NCBI RefSeq assembly: GCF_030407815.1
Contig: NZ_JASDCS010000007.1
Coordinates: 1-64,000, forward strand
Reading direction: 5' to 3'
DNA length: 64,000 nt
Origin: Psychrobacter sp. APC 3281
GTDB taxonomy: Bacteria; Pseudomonadota; Gammaproteobacteria; Pseudomonadales; Moraxellaceae
Positions 37,406 to 46,860 of this stretch are shown piece after piece (within the stretch, counting starts at the first letter, position 1; each line of letters opens with the position of its first letter). The translations under genes and the position numbers were made by a program. Under the pieces are notes generated by a model that saw only the letters and a list, made by a program, of their open reading frames with translations, was not told the origin of the DNA and made no database searches.

Positions 37406-38962
37406 ATGACGGACTATTCAGAACAGAACACTCAGCAACCCTACAACCGTGCGGACGAGCCGCCCACGACTGTGCGCCCTGTTATGCAACCTGACAACCC
37501 TTATGCCAGTACACGCGGCAGCATTACTAGCAAGCAGCTACCAGCATTTGATGAAGCAATCATCAATAAATACAATCGCTCAGGGCCACGTTATACCTCT
37601 TATCCGACAGCTCTAGAGTTCGCGCCCATACCAGATAGCTTTGAGGCTATCGGTCTTGAGACAAAAATCCTGCAAAATCGTGAAGCGCGTGCTCCCTTAT
37701 CGCTATATTTTCATATTCCATTCTGTCGCCACCTTTGCTACTACTGTGCTTGCAATAAGATTATTACCAAAAAAAATAGCGACTCTGGCGATTACTTGCA
37801 GTATTTAATCGCTGAAATTACTCATAAACGCCGCTTGTTATCTGCGCCAGAAGGCAGCGACAAACCATTGGTCAAACAGCTACATTTGGGCGGTGGTACA
37901 CCAACTTTTTTGCGTGACGAAGAGATGGTGCAATTATGGGAGTTTTTACAGACTCAGTTTAAGTTTTTGCCAGAAGATGAAGGTGACTACTCTATTGAGA
38001 TTGACCCTCGTGAGCTGAGTGAAAACACTCTAAAGATACTGCGTAATCTCGGTTTCAACCGTATTAGCTTAGGCGTGCAGGACTTGGATGAAACAGTGCA
38101 AATCGCCGTTAATCGTGTGCACTCAGCAGAGCTTATTGAAAGTGTACTAATAGAAGCACGTGAGCTTGGTTTTCGCTCTATCAATATTGATTTGATTTAT
38201 GGTTTGCCGCACCAAACGCCTGATACTTTGGACAAAACTGTAAATCGTATCATCGAGATGTCGCCAGATCGCCTGTCAGTCTTTAACTATGCGCATTTGC
38301 CTGAGCGATTTAAAGCCCAACGTCAGATAAAAGATGAAGACTTGCCTAGCCCAGCTGCCAAACTGACGATGCTCGGCAGTACTGTTAACACATTGACCGA
38401 AGCTGGCTATCAATATATCGGTATCGATCATTTTGCTAAACCTGATGACGAGTTGGCTATCGCCCAGCGCGAAGGTAAATTACATCGTAATTTTCAGGGT
38501 TACACTATCATGGGTGATTGTGACTTATTAGGTTTTGGTGTCTCATCAATCAGTCAGATTTCTAATGCCAATACGCGCTATATTTTGCAAAACGATACTG
38601 ATCTACAGAGCTATCAAGCCAAGATTGATATGGCGAAAATCAATCCGACAGTCATGCCTGCAGTAAAGTACATTAAAACCTCTATCAAAGACCGCTTGCG
38701 TGAATATGTCATCATGAACCTACTGTGTCATGACTATCTCGATTTTAAAGATGTGAATCAAAAGTTTGGTATCGATGCCATCACCTACTTTATTAATGAG
38801 ATTCAGCAGTTGGGCACTATGCAAGACGACAGACTCATTGATATGGACGCAGCAGGTATTCGCGTCTTACCTAGAGGTCGCTTGCTTGGTCGTAACGTCG
38901 CCATGGTATTTGATGAATACTTAGAAAAGAAACACCAAAACCGCTTTTCGAAAGTTATCTAA
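37406..38962 (+). CDS. hemN: Oxygen-independent coproporphyrinogen III oxidase
   Basis: Radical-SAM enzyme converting coproporphyrinogen III to protoporphyrinogen IX without oxygen. The 4Fe-4S motif CRHLCYYC (C-x3-C-x2-C) lies in HIPFCRHLCYYCACNK. NKYNRSGPRYTSYPTALEF and LHLGGGTPTFL are HemN-specific. At 518 residues it has about 50 extra polar N-terminal residues relative to E. coli HemN; strong GAGGA seven bases before the first ATG suggests the extension is real. Monocistronic, closed by a bidirectional terminator. Confidence 0.94.
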   Translation: MTDYSEQNTQQPYNRADEPPTTVRPVMQPDNPYASTRGSITSKQLPAFDEAIINKYNRSGPRYTSYPTALEFAPIPDSFEAIGLETKILQNREARAPLSLYFHIPFCRHLCYYCACNKIITKKNSDSGDYLQYLIAEITHKRRLLSAPEGSDKPLVKQLHLGGGTPTFLRDEEMVQLWEFLQTQFKFLPEDEGDYSIEIDPRELSENTLKILRNLGFNRISLGVQDLDETVQIAVNRVHSAELIESVLIEARELGFRSINIDLIYGLPHQTPDTLDKTVNRIIEMSPDRLSVFNYAHLPERFKAQRQIKDEDLPSPAAKLTMLGSTVNTLTEAGYQYIGIDHFAKPDDELAIAQREGKLHRNFQGYTIMGDCDLLGFGVSSISQISNANTRYILQNDTDLQSYQAKIDMAKINPTVMPAVKYIKTSIKDRLREYVIMNLLCHDYLDFKDVNQKFGIDAITYFINEIQQLGTMQDDRLIDMDAAGIRVLPRGRLLGRNVAMVFDEYLEKKHQNRFSKVI

Positions 38963-38994
38963 GTTAGCGAGCCATTCATCCAATTATTAAATAT

Positions 38995-39023
38995 AAAAAA
39001 GACCTCAAACGAGGTCTTTTTTT
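38995..39023. terminator. Bidirectional terminator between hemN and qmcA
   Basis: AAAAAAGACCTC-aaac-GAGGTCTTTTTT, perfect 12-bp stem with T-runs on both strands. Confidence 0.92.
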
Positions 39024-39040
39024 ATTATTGCTGTGGCTTT

Positions 39041-39901
39041 TTACACTTTTAATTTATCACCGACCATACCTTTTACAGTACTTAAAATATCTGCTGGTAG
39101 TACCACCATTTTAGAGTTGTCAGATTCAGCCAACTCTCGTATCGCTTTGATGTATTGCTCACCCAGCAAGTATACAATCGGCATCTCTTCCTCACCCATC
39201 GCGCTAGTAATCAAACGAATTGACTCTTCAGAACCTCTGGCTAGTACCACCTGCGCTTCAGCATCACGGCGTGAGGCTTCCAAGCGACCATCCGCTTCTA
39301 AGATAGCAGCTTGCTTTTGACCATCAGCACGGGTCACGGTTGCACGGCGTAAACGCTCTGCCGCTGCTTGCTCTTCCATAGACGCTTGCATGGTCTGCGA
39401 AGGATTAATATCTTGAATCTCTACTGTCTTAAGCGTAATACCCCAATCTGCGATGTCTTCTGAAATTGCATGTTTTAGCTTGGTTTTGATCTCATCACGA
39501 CTGGACAATGCACTATCAAGATCCATCTCACCAATAATCGAACGCAATGACGTCTGTACCAGATTACGGATACCGTACTCATAATCTTCGATACCGTAGA
39601 CCGCCTTGTCAGGACGCACGATATTAATATAAGCGACAGCGTTTGCAATGATAACGACGTTGTCACGAGTAATGACTTCTTGTGACGGGATATCGAGTAC
39701 GATGTCTTTGGTCGTTACTTTATAAGCCACATCATCTACATAAGGGATGATGAGGTTGAGTCCAGGCTCTAGCGTTTGGCTATATTTGCCCAGTCTCTGC
39801 ACTACCCATTTATAACCTTGCGGTACAATACGTACGCCTTTGAACACGGTGAATACCACCAGTGCAATCAATACCACCATGACAATACTAAAGCTTTCCA
39901 T
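39041..39901 (-). CDS. qmcA: SPFH-domain protein (QmcA/paraslipin)
   Basis: 286-residue stomatin/prohibitin-type membrane scaffold. An N-terminal hydrophobic hairpin (about 4-22) is followed by the SPFH domain with VPQGYKWVVQRLGKYSQTLEPG and VTTKDIVLDIPSQEVIT, then a helical coiled coil rich in Ala/Glu/Arg (MEEQAAAERLRRATV). It forms a two-gene operon with nfeD, whose product partners SPFH proteins; the gap is 16 bases. No stretch of protease residues, so a scaffold role in membrane domains is likely. Confidence 0.92.
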   Translation of the reverse strand: MESFSIVMVVLIALVVFTVFKGVRIVPQGYKWVVQRLGKYSQTLEPGLNLIIPYVDDVAYKVTTKDIVLDIPSQEVITRDNVVIIANAVAYINIVRPDKAVYGIEDYEYGIRNLVQTSLRSIIGEMDLDSALSSRDEIKTKLKHAISEDIADWGITLKTVEIQDINPSQTMQASMEEQAAAERLRRATVTRADGQKQAAILEADGRLEASRRDAEAQVVLARGSEESIRLITSAMGEEEMPIVYLLGEQYIKAIRELAESDNSKMVVLPADILSTVKGMVGDKLKV

Positions 39902-39917
39902 AACTCATCCCTTATTA

Positions 39918-40439
39918 TTATACCTGCATACTTTTATGCATCGCTGCCTGCGCTTTTGTACTGCTCACAATTAGCTCATTGCCAACGATATCCGTCACGA
40001 CCACTCTATCACCGATTGCCACCTGCTCCCCTCTCGTACGGCACATCCATTCAGCCGCACCAACGATAGGAACACTAAATCTAACTGTGCCAGCTTTATC
40101 TAGCTGCGGTGACACGATAATCATCCCCACCTCACCGACTATGACACTACCGCCTAGCCCAGCTTTGGTACGATCTACTGACAACGGTTTGATAAACTTG
40201 AACCAAGCCAGCAAAAACACAGCTGAGAGCACTAACCAGACAATAATCTGAACAGAGACAGAAATAGGCAACAGCCATGATAGCGCTGCTACGATGATGG
40301 CAGCGGCACCAAACCACAGACTGGCAAACGTCGGTACAAACATCTCAACAATTAGTAATAAGAAGCCCAGTACTAACCAATGCCAAGGTTCAATCATCCA
40401 AAGTATCTCCATCCTTGCCACCATTCCTATCTTTATCAT
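39918..40439 (-). CDS. NfeD family membrane protein
   Basis: Short NfeD-type protein (YbbK-like): three or four helices in the first 100 residues (WHWLVLGFLLLIVEMFVP at the start), then a soluble OB-fold domain (GGSVIVGEVGMIIVS, WMCRTRGEQVAIGDRVVVT). It lacks the ClpP-like protease domain of long NfeD. It is the usual partner of QmcA. Start uncertain: the first ATG has no ribosome-binding site, and MEILWMIEPWHW at 40412 is an equally good start. Confidence 0.85.
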   Translation of the reverse strand: MIKIGMVARMEILWMIEPWHWLVLGFLLLIVEMFVPTFASLWFGAAAIIVAALSWLLPISVSVQIIVWLVLSAVFLLAWFKFIKPLSVDRTKAGLGGSVIVGEVGMIIVSPQLDKAGTVRFSVPIVGAAEWMCRTRGEQVAIGDRVVVTDIVGNELIVSSTKAQAAMHKSMQV

Positions 40440-40554
40440 TCCAGTTTTTAATGTAGCACATTTTTACGGATAACAACGCTTTAACGATAATGATATATTA
40501 CTTATTGGATGCTTATAAATTACTGTCCTAAAAACTTATACGTAAATTTTAAGC

Positions 40555-40585
40555 AAAAAAAAACGACCACTTAAAGTGATCGTTT
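40555..40585 (-). terminator. Terminator of the outer-membrane beta-barrel gene
   Basis: On the minus strand AAACGATCACTT/AAGTGGTCGTTT (one mismatch) is followed by nine T. Confidence 0.8.
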
Positions 40586-40627
40586 CTTTATTATAGCTGT
40601 TTAGCTCAAAGCTTATTTTCTAAATAA

Positions 40628-41167
40628 TTAGAACTTTAGCTGTGCACCAACAGTCATAAGGTCTGCATCGCTACCTAGCATGTCGTATTCAGCTTCGACA
40701 CTGAAGTCAGAGTTTACTGCGTAACCAAGACCTACACCACCAGCGATGTTAGTGTCGTCGTCTGAGAAGTCAGAAGCACCAGCAAAGTTAGTGTTGTTAG
40801 CTTCTACTTCAGTTTTCGCAACACCTAGCTTACCTTTTGCGTATAAGCCGCTGTTTGGGAATGCATAACGGTAAGTACCATAAGCGCCGTATGTCTTAGC
40901 ATCGATGTCGCCACCTCTATAATCGGCATCATCTGAACCTACGTATTCTGCTTCGATACCGAAGTTAGGATCAAAGTTATAACCAGCAGTTACACCATAT
41001 GCAGTTGGGTCATCAGCACCATCAACATCTAGATCGAACTGACCAACTTTAGCAGCAACATATGGCTGACCTGTGTAGCCGTTGCCATAGTTAACAGCAG
41101 CTTGTGCACCTACAGAAAGTAAAGAACCAGTTGCTAGTGCAAGTATTGTTTTTTGTAGAGTTTTCAT
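40628..41167 (-). CDS. Small outer-membrane beta-barrel protein (OmpA-like/opacity type)
   Basis: 179 residues from the ATG with AAGGAG six bases before; the longer frame adds 11 residues without support. Signal peptide MKTLQKTILALATGSLLSVG is cleaved after AQA. The mature part alternates polar and hydrophobic residues in eight strands with acidic extracellular loops, and ends in the classical outer-membrane C-terminal Phe (VGAQLKF). It is a porin-family/Ail-OmpX-like barrel; the specific function is unknown. The strong ribosome-binding site and terminator suggest high expression. Confidence 0.85.
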   Translation of the reverse strand: MKTLQKTILALATGSLLSVGAQAAVNYGNGYTGQPYVAAKVGQFDLDVDGADDPTAYGVTAGYNFDPNFGIEAEYVGSDDADYRGGDIDAKTYGAYGTYRYAFPNSGLYAKGKLGVAKTEVEANNTNFAGASDFSDDDTNIAGGVGLGYAVNSDFSVEAEYDMLGSDADLMTVGAQLKF

Positions 41168-41471
41168 TATTAGCTCCTTAAAAGAAATTTGGACAAACAA
41201 GTTATTTGTTTATATTGGCCTTGTGGCCCTATCGCCTTGTCTGCTAACGATGAGTACATAGTAACAAACTATTTCAGACACTCTGTCAGTGTTTAATGGT
41301 ATGAGAGTTAAGATTTGAAAGCGTTTATCAGTGTGTGGGTTACAAAGGCTTAGATATGAAACCTTTTGTTACATCTACCCGGTTTATGCAATAATCCGTA
41401 CTCATTTCATAGTTTTCTTGCTAGACAAATCGGCTAAACATGGCTGATATAACAATAATTAGAGAGAAAAA
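41168..41471. other. Divergent region between the barrel gene and bioF
   Basis: Holds promoters in both directions. No BirA-type operator palindrome was recognised ahead of bioF. Nothing else seen. Confidence 0.4.
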
Positions 41472-42704
41472 ATGCAAAATTCTATCACTGAGCGTTTGCA
41501 AAGCGCACTTGCAGACTTAAAAGCAAAGCAGCAGTATCGTCAATTACCAAACCTAAAGCATGATGGACGATACGTTGTTAGTACAAGTAAGGCTTTACTC
41601 AATATTGCGAGTAATGATTATCTGGGTTTAGGCGGTGATACTGAGCTGCAAGCTGAGTTTCTTTCTCAAGTGGGACAGCTATCTACTCCGCACACTCCTA
41701 AAATGAGTGCAACCTCCTCACGCCTACTGACAGGTAACGATATACAGTTAGAAGCTCTAGAAGAAGAACTGCAAAATTGGTATCGAAGCGCCATAGAAAA
41801 ACAGAGTTTAGCCGATTCAAAGTCGGTGCTGGTCTTAAACAGTGGCTATCATGCTAATCTAGGTATCTTGCCAGCATTGACAGCTTTGCCAGTCAAGACG
41901 CTCGTTTTGGCTGACAAGCTAGTACATGCCAGCATTATCGATGGGATGCGCTTGAGCCAAAGTAAACTTGTCACCTATCGTCGTTACCGTCATAACGATT
42001 ACGAACATTTGGCCAAGTTTATTGAACAAGCAGACGAGACGGTTGAACGCATCATTATTGTCACCGAGAGTATATTTAGTATGGATGGTGACCGTGCTGA
42101 CTTGGCTCAACTAGTACAAATAAAATCCAAAGATGCTCGCATTGAACTATATATCGATGAAGCACATGCTGTTGGAGTGCTTGGCGATACAGGTCTAGGA
42201 TTGGCGGAAGAAACGCATACCTTAGCGGATATTGACTACTTGGTGGGTACCTTTGGTAAAGCATTTGCTTCAATGGGTGCTTATATCATGTGTGATGAGG
42301 TCGTCAAACAATGGCTGATCAATGTCATGCGTCCACTGATTTTTAGCACTGCACTCCCTCCTATCAATCACGCATGGACACGATTTATTTTAGCAAAGAT
42401 GCCGGCTTTAACTGACCAACGTGCGCATCTAGCACAGTTGTCTACCACGCTTAGCCAAGCCATTGACCCACGGCACCGTGTATCGCCAACTGTAGAAGAT
42501 ATGGATTATCAATCTCCTATCGTTCCTTATATATTAGGCGATAACGCAAGCACCCTTGCCAAAGCACAACAGCTACAAACCGCTGGATTTTACGCGCTGC
42601 CTATCAGGCCACCTACTGTGCCTGCAAACACTGCTCGCATTCGCTTAGTTATGAATGCCAAACTGACTAACGAAGACTGCGAGCGATTGATACAGCAGTT
42701 GTAA
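41472..42704 (+). CDS. bioF: 8-amino-7-oxononanoate synthase
   Basis: PLP enzyme of biotin synthesis, condensing pimeloyl-ACP with alanine. 410 residues. Typical segments: NIASNDYLGLGGD, SATSSRLLTGN, LNSGYHANLGILPAL, cofactor Asp-Glu-Ala-His IDEAHAVGVLGDTG, PLP Lys in VGTFGKAFASMGAY. bioC follows after about 60 bases, forming a biotin unit; bioA, bioB and bioD are not in the window. GAGAGA precedes the ATG. Confidence 0.95.
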   Translation: MQNSITERLQSALADLKAKQQYRQLPNLKHDGRYVVSTSKALLNIASNDYLGLGGDTELQAEFLSQVGQLSTPHTPKMSATSSRLLTGNDIQLEALEEELQNWYRSAIEKQSLADSKSVLVLNSGYHANLGILPALTALPVKTLVLADKLVHASIIDGMRLSQSKLVTYRRYRHNDYEHLAKFIEQADETVERIIIVTESIFSMDGDRADLAQLVQIKSKDARIELYIDEAHAVGVLGDTGLGLAEETHTLADIDYLVGTFGKAFASMGAYIMCDEVVKQWLINVMRPLIFSTALPPINHAWTRFILAKMPALTDQRAHLAQLSTTLSQAIDPRHRVSPTVEDMDYQSPIVPYILGDNASTLAKAQQLQTAGFYALPIRPPTVPANTARIRLVMNAKLTNEDCERLIQQL

Positions 42705-42766
42705 CCTTATCGTTTGACACAGAATTTACTCCTAATATTGATAGATAACTGGCGCACTTGGATATA

Positions 42767-43585
42767 ATGAAGCCTATGACAACATTCGACACAGCTGACG
42801 ACCTCAGTGTTAGAAAACAAACCATCGCTCGCCACTTTGCTAATGCAAGCGACTATGACCAGCATGCCAGTATTCAGCAGATCGTTTGTCAGTATTTATT
42901 AGACAGTATTGCTCATACCAATCAAAGTAGTGTGCTAGAAGTGGGGGCAGGTACAGGTCAAATGACGCGCCTACTCGCTGAGCATATTCAAAGCCAGCAC
43001 TGGCTTATCAATGAGTTATGTAGTGAGCAGACTGCTACATTGCAATCAATACTGCCAACTGCTGACGTAATGATTGGTGATGCTGAAACGATAGATTTAG
43101 CAAAAAATCATAGCTTGATAATCAGTGCCAATGCCGTGCAATGGTTTGATAATCCGTTGAGTTTTGTCACGAAATCAGCGCAGCGTCTACAATCTGGAGG
43201 ACAACTGGTCTTTAGTACTTTTACGCCAAATAACTTTTTGCAAATTAAGACTCTCACTGGCCAAGGACTTTACTACCCAGATATTAATGAATGGCAATTG
43301 GCATTAGATAGTGCTGGCTTTGAGAATATCGAACTATCAATTCAGCGCTTCGATTTACCATTTCCTACTCCCTACGCTATCTTGAAGCATATGAAACTCA
43401 CCGGCGTATCGACCAATCAAACGCAAATACAATCAGAAGATAGCCAAACCTTTGTATGGACAAAATCGCGTCTACAGCAATTTGAGTCAGACTATTGGCA
43501 GCAATTCTCAGAAAAGAATGGCATAGGACAGCTCGTGGTTAATTTAACCTATGAAGTTCTTATAGTGAGCGCGTTTAAACCATAA
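42767..43585 (+). CDS. bioC: Malonyl-ACP O-methyltransferase
   Basis: SAM-dependent methyltransferase that starts pimelate synthesis by methylating malonyl-ACP. Start set at ATG 42767 (MKPMTTF; GGA four bases upstream); TTG 42758 and ATG 42776 are alternatives. N-terminal KQTIARHFANASDYDQHASIQ is BioC-like, the SAM loop is LEVGAGTGQMTRLL, and SANAVQWFDNP is a typical BioC motif. About 272 residues. Downstream of bioF, as in many biotin operons. Confidence 0.92.
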   Translation: MKPMTTFDTADDLSVRKQTIARHFANASDYDQHASIQQIVCQYLLDSIAHTNQSSVLEVGAGTGQMTRLLAEHIQSQHWLINELCSEQTATLQSILPTADVMIGDAETIDLAKNHSLIISANAVQWFDNPLSFVTKSAQRLQSGGQLVFSTFTPNNFLQIKTLTGQGLYYPDINEWQLALDSAGFENIELSIQRFDLPFPTPYAILKHMKLTGVSTNQTQIQSEDSQTFVWTKSRLQQFESDYWQQFSEKNGIGQLVVNLTYEVLIVSAFKP

Positions 43586-43648
43586 GCACGCATCTTATTA
43601 AGAAAAATAATAGCTAGCAGGAATAGTAGCTGATAGAAAAACAGCCAT

Positions 43649-43680
43649 AAAAAAACGCACCCCAAAGGATGCGTTTTTTT
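43649..43680. terminator. Bidirectional terminator between bioC and dnaK
   Basis: AAAAAAACGCACCC / GGATGCGTTTTTTT stem with one mismatch and a short loop, T-runs on both strands. Confidence 0.88.
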
Positions 43681-43703
43681 AATTTAACTAGTTAGTAGCC
43701 GTA

Positions 43704-45644
43704 TTATTTTTTGTCTTCGTCTACTTCAGTGAACTCAGCATCAACGACGTCGTCATCAGCTTTGTTGCTACCAGCATCGTCAGCACCTTGTTGGAACTGG
43801 CTTGGATCCATACCTTCTGCACCAGCGCCGCTATCAGCGTAGATTTTTTGGCTGATTGGCAAGAATGCATTGTCTAAAGCTTCAAGCTTAGCTTTGATTT
43901 CCTCATGGTCATCTTCTTTCGCTGCTGCCTCAAGCTCAGTGATAGCAGATTCTACTGTTGATTTTTCTTCATCAGTGACTTTATCTTCTGCTTCTTTTAG
44001 CGCTTTTTGTACGGCATGAATACGACCATCTGCTTCGTTACGAACTTGCGCTAGGTTAGCGAACTTCTCATCTTCAGCAGCATTGGCTTCTGCATCGCGA
44101 ACCATTTGTTCGACTTCTTCGTCCGACAAACCAGAATCCGCCTTGATTTGGATACTTTGTGCTTTACCAGTACCTTTATCGGTTGCAGAGATGTTCATGA
44201 TGCCATCAGCATTGATGTCAAAAGACACTTCGATTTGCGGTAGGCCACGTGGTGCTGGTGGAATATCCGTCAAGTCAAAACGACCAAGCATTTTGTTTTG
44301 GTTAGCTATTTTACGCTCACCTTGATATACCTGAATCGTTACAGCTGGCTGGTTGTCTTCAGCCGTTGAGAATACCTGTGATTTCTTAGTAGGAATCATG
44401 GTGTTTTTCTCGATAACCGGTGTCATGACACCGCCCATCGTTTCGATACCTAGGGTCAATGGCGTTACATCAAGTAGCAATACGTCAGTTTTGTCACCAG
44501 ACAATACGGCACCTTGAATCGCTGCACCAGCTGCAACTGCTTCATCAGGGTTCACATCTTTACGTGGCTCTTGACCGAAGAAGTCTTGTACTTTTTGCTG
44601 TACTAGTGGCATACGAGTCTGACCACCAACTAGGATAACGTCATCAATATCGCCAATTTTTAGGCCAGCATCTTCAAGTGCAGTCTTACAAGGACCCATT
44701 GTACGTTGTACTAATTCTTCAGTTAGGCTCTCTAGTTTCGAGCGGCTGATAGTTACAACCAAATGCTTAGGACCACTGCTATCAGCAGTAATATATGGCA
44801 AGTTTACTTCAGTACTTTGTGCACTTGATAGCTCAATCTTCGCTTTTTCAGCTGCTTCTTTTAGACGCTGCATCGCAAGAGAGTCACCTTTTAGGTTAAC
44901 ATCTTGCTCTTTTTTGAATTCAGCAACTAAGAAATCAATCAATGCTGAGTCAAAGTCTTCACCACCTAGGAAAGTATCACCGTTGGTCGCTAGTACTTCG
45001 AACTGTTGCTCGCCGTCTACGTCTGCGATTTCGATGATTGAGATATCGAAAGTACCACCACCTAAGTCATATACAGCAACAGTGCTATCGCCTTGCTTCT
45101 TGTCCATACCATAAGCAAGTGCCGCAGCAGTTGGCTCATTGATGATACGTTTTACATCAAGACCAGCGATTTTACCCGCATCTTTAGTTGCTTGACGCTG
45201 TGAGTCATTGAAGTAAGCAGGTACAGTTACAACCGCTTCAGTCACACTCTCACCAAGATAGTCTTCTGCTGTTTTTTTCATTTTTTTCAAGATTTCAGCA
45301 GAAACCTGTGGCGGCGCAAGCTTTTTACCGTTGATTTCTACCCATGCATCGCCGTTATCTGCTTTAGCGATTTTGTAAGGAACCATGCCGATATCTTTTT
45401 GCACGACTTTGTCATCAAAACGACGACCGATCAAACGCTTAATCGCAAACAAAGTGTTGCTTGGGTTGGTTACTGCTTGACGCTTAGCTGACTGACCAAC
45501 AAGCGTTTCGTCATCTTTATAAGCGACGATCGATGGTGTTGTACGAGTACCTTCAGCATTTTCGATGACTTTAACTTTGTCACCTTCCATTACTGCTACA
45601 CACGAGTTAGTAGTACCTAAATCAATACCAATTACTTTACCCAT
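43704..45644 (-). CDS. dnaK: Chaperone DnaK (Hsp70)
   Basis: 646 residues from [18 protein letters not shown]; the two-codon longer TTG frame is less likely, as AGGAG is nine bases before this ATG. The ATPase domain has [34 protein letters not shown] and [11 protein letters not shown]; the linker [19 protein letters not shown] and the substrate domain follow. The acidic C-terminal tail ends [12 protein letters not shown], as in classic DnaK. grpE lies 183 bases upstream on the same strand; dnaJ is not downstream (bioC is convergent). Confidence 0.98.
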   Translation of the reverse strand: MGKVIGIDLGTTNSCVAVMEGDKVKVIENAEGTRTTPSIVAYKDDETLVGQSAKRQAVTNPSNTLFAIKRLIGRRFDDKVVQKDIGMVPYKIAKADNGDAWVEINGKKLAPPQVSAEILKKMKKTAEDYLGESVTEAVVTVPAYFNDSQRQATKDAGKIAGLDVKRIINEPTAAALAYGMDKKQGDSTVAVYDLGGGTFDISIIEIADVDGEQQFEVLATNGDTFLGGEDFDSALIDFLVAEFKKEQDVNLKGDSLAMQRLKEAAEKAKIELSSAQSTEVNLPYITADSSGPKHLVVTISRSKLESLTEELVQRTMGPCKTALEDAGLKIGDIDDVILVGGQTRMPLVQQKVQDFFGQEPRKDVNPDEAVAAGAAIQGAVLSGDKTDVLLLDVTPLTLGIETMGGVMTPVIEKNTMIPTKKSQVFSTAEDNQPAVTIQVYQGERKIANQNKMLGRFDLTDIPPAPRGLPQIEVSFDINADGIMNISATDKGTGKAQSIQIKADSGLSDEEVEQMVRDAEANAAEDEKFANLAQVRNEADGRIHAVQKALKEAEDKVTDEEKSTVESAITELEAAAKEDDHEEIKAKLEALDNAFLPISQKIYADSGAGAEGMDPSQFQQGADDAGSNKADDDVVDAEFTEVDEDKK

Positions 45645-45716
45645 AATCAATTGCTCCTAATTTGTTTTTAACTATAAATACTTATTTATCCAGACCGTAG
45701 TCGGTCACTTGTTGCT

Positions 45717-45747
45717 ATATATCGGTTTACCCGTCGTATTTTTCAAG
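45717..45747 (-). promoter_or_regulatory. Possible heat-shock promoter for dnaK
   Basis: On the minus strand CTTGAAAAA (45747 downwards) is followed about 15 bases later by CCGATATAT, loosely like the sigma-32 pattern CTTGAA ... CCCCATNT. The -10 match is poor. Inferred only. Confidence 0.3.
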
Positions 45748-45827
45748 GTGATAATCACGCAAAAACTGTGTTTCATGTCATTTTTTGTGAAAAACCTTCA
45801 TATTAGTAGGGTTTAGCCCTAAAAATA

Positions 45828-46427
45828 TTACTGACCAACACGAACCATGGCCGGACGCAATAGACGACCGTTTAGGCTATAGCCTTTTTGTAAGACCGTA
45901 CCAACTGTATCTGCCGCTGCTTCTGGGTCAATACCCACTGCTTCATGAAAGTCAGCGTTGAATTTTTCGCCTTGTGGATCGACCACTTCTACGCCATTTT
46001 TGGTCAATACCGCAACCAATGCTTTGTGCGTTAATTGCACACCTTCAGCGACTGGATCATTGGCATCGGCATTTTCGATAGCTCGCTCTAAGTTGTCAAC
46101 GATGTCTAACAATTCTTTAGCAAATTTCTGTAGTGCGAATTTTTTGCTTTTATCCGCTTCTTGCTCCATGCGTTTTTGCGCATTGTAAGCTTCAGCATTA
46201 GCGCGTGCAGTACCTTCTTTGGCTTGCTTTACTTCGCCTTCTAGCTCAGCAATACGCGCTTTGAAAGTATCAAGATTGATTTCGTTTTCGATAGTCGTTT
46301 CTTCACCTGAATTATTCTGTGGATCAAACTCTTTCATGGTTTCTTCTAAAATACTGTCATTGTGATCAATATTCTCATGTGCCACATTTTGGTCAAGATT
46401 TTCGTGGTTCGGGTTTTGCTCGCTCAT
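45828..46427 (-). CDS. grpE: Nucleotide exchange factor GrpE
   Basis: 199 residues from MSEQNPNHENL, with AAGGAG five bases before; the longer frame adds seven residues. GrpE releases ADP from DnaK. A polar acidic N-terminus and a long coiled coil (about 55-110, IAELEGEVKQAKEGTARANA) precede the beta-wing domain with FHEAVGIDPE, VGTVLQKGYSLNGRLLRPAMV. grpE-dnaK order matches many gammaproteobacteria. Confidence 0.96.
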   Translation of the reverse strand: MSEQNPNHENLDQNVAHENIDHNDSILEETMKEFDPQNNSGEETTIENEINLDTFKARIAELEGEVKQAKEGTARANAEAYNAQKRMEQEADKSKKFALQKFAKELLDIVDNLERAIENADANDPVAEGVQLTHKALVAVLTKNGVEVVDPQGEKFNADFHEAVGIDPEAAADTVGTVLQKGYSLNGRLLRPAMVRVGQ

Positions 46428-46860
46428 GATAGCTCCTTGGAATTTCAATAATGAAGATTAAGAGACGGCACAGTAGACCAAATAATTGTTGGTCCTACTA
46501 TGCCATTATTAAATGCTCGATGTTTCTAACTCATTGTTTTTTTAATACGCTTCAATAGCTGCTTGATAAAGGTGATGAGGACAAATTTCAAGCCTAGAGC
46601 AAAGGAATTTTTACCATTTATGACAAATATTCATGAAGTCTGATTAAAGAGATACGTTGAACGTTTTTGTTCCATGTCAATAAATCTCAATATTTACTCA
46701 CAAAAAGAACAAAAAACCGCTATTTATTCCAATTGCTTTACGCTTATTAATCAAGCTATTACCAAACGATACCCTATTACTCTGCTAGCTATTTTATCAT
46801 TACTATAAATATTATCGCCTACACTCAAATGCACGCTAAAAATCATTTATGAGAGCTGTT
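46428..46860. other. Divergent region between grpE and the esterase gene
   Basis: AT-rich, no coding sequence. CTTGAAATTTG on the minus strand (about 46583-46593) resembles a sigma-32 -35, but no convincing -10 follows. Nothing else seen. Confidence 0.4.

Noticed and set aside
45760..45795. TGTTTCATGTCATTTT as another parS site
   Set aside because: Only the left half matches; the right half is not GAAACA.
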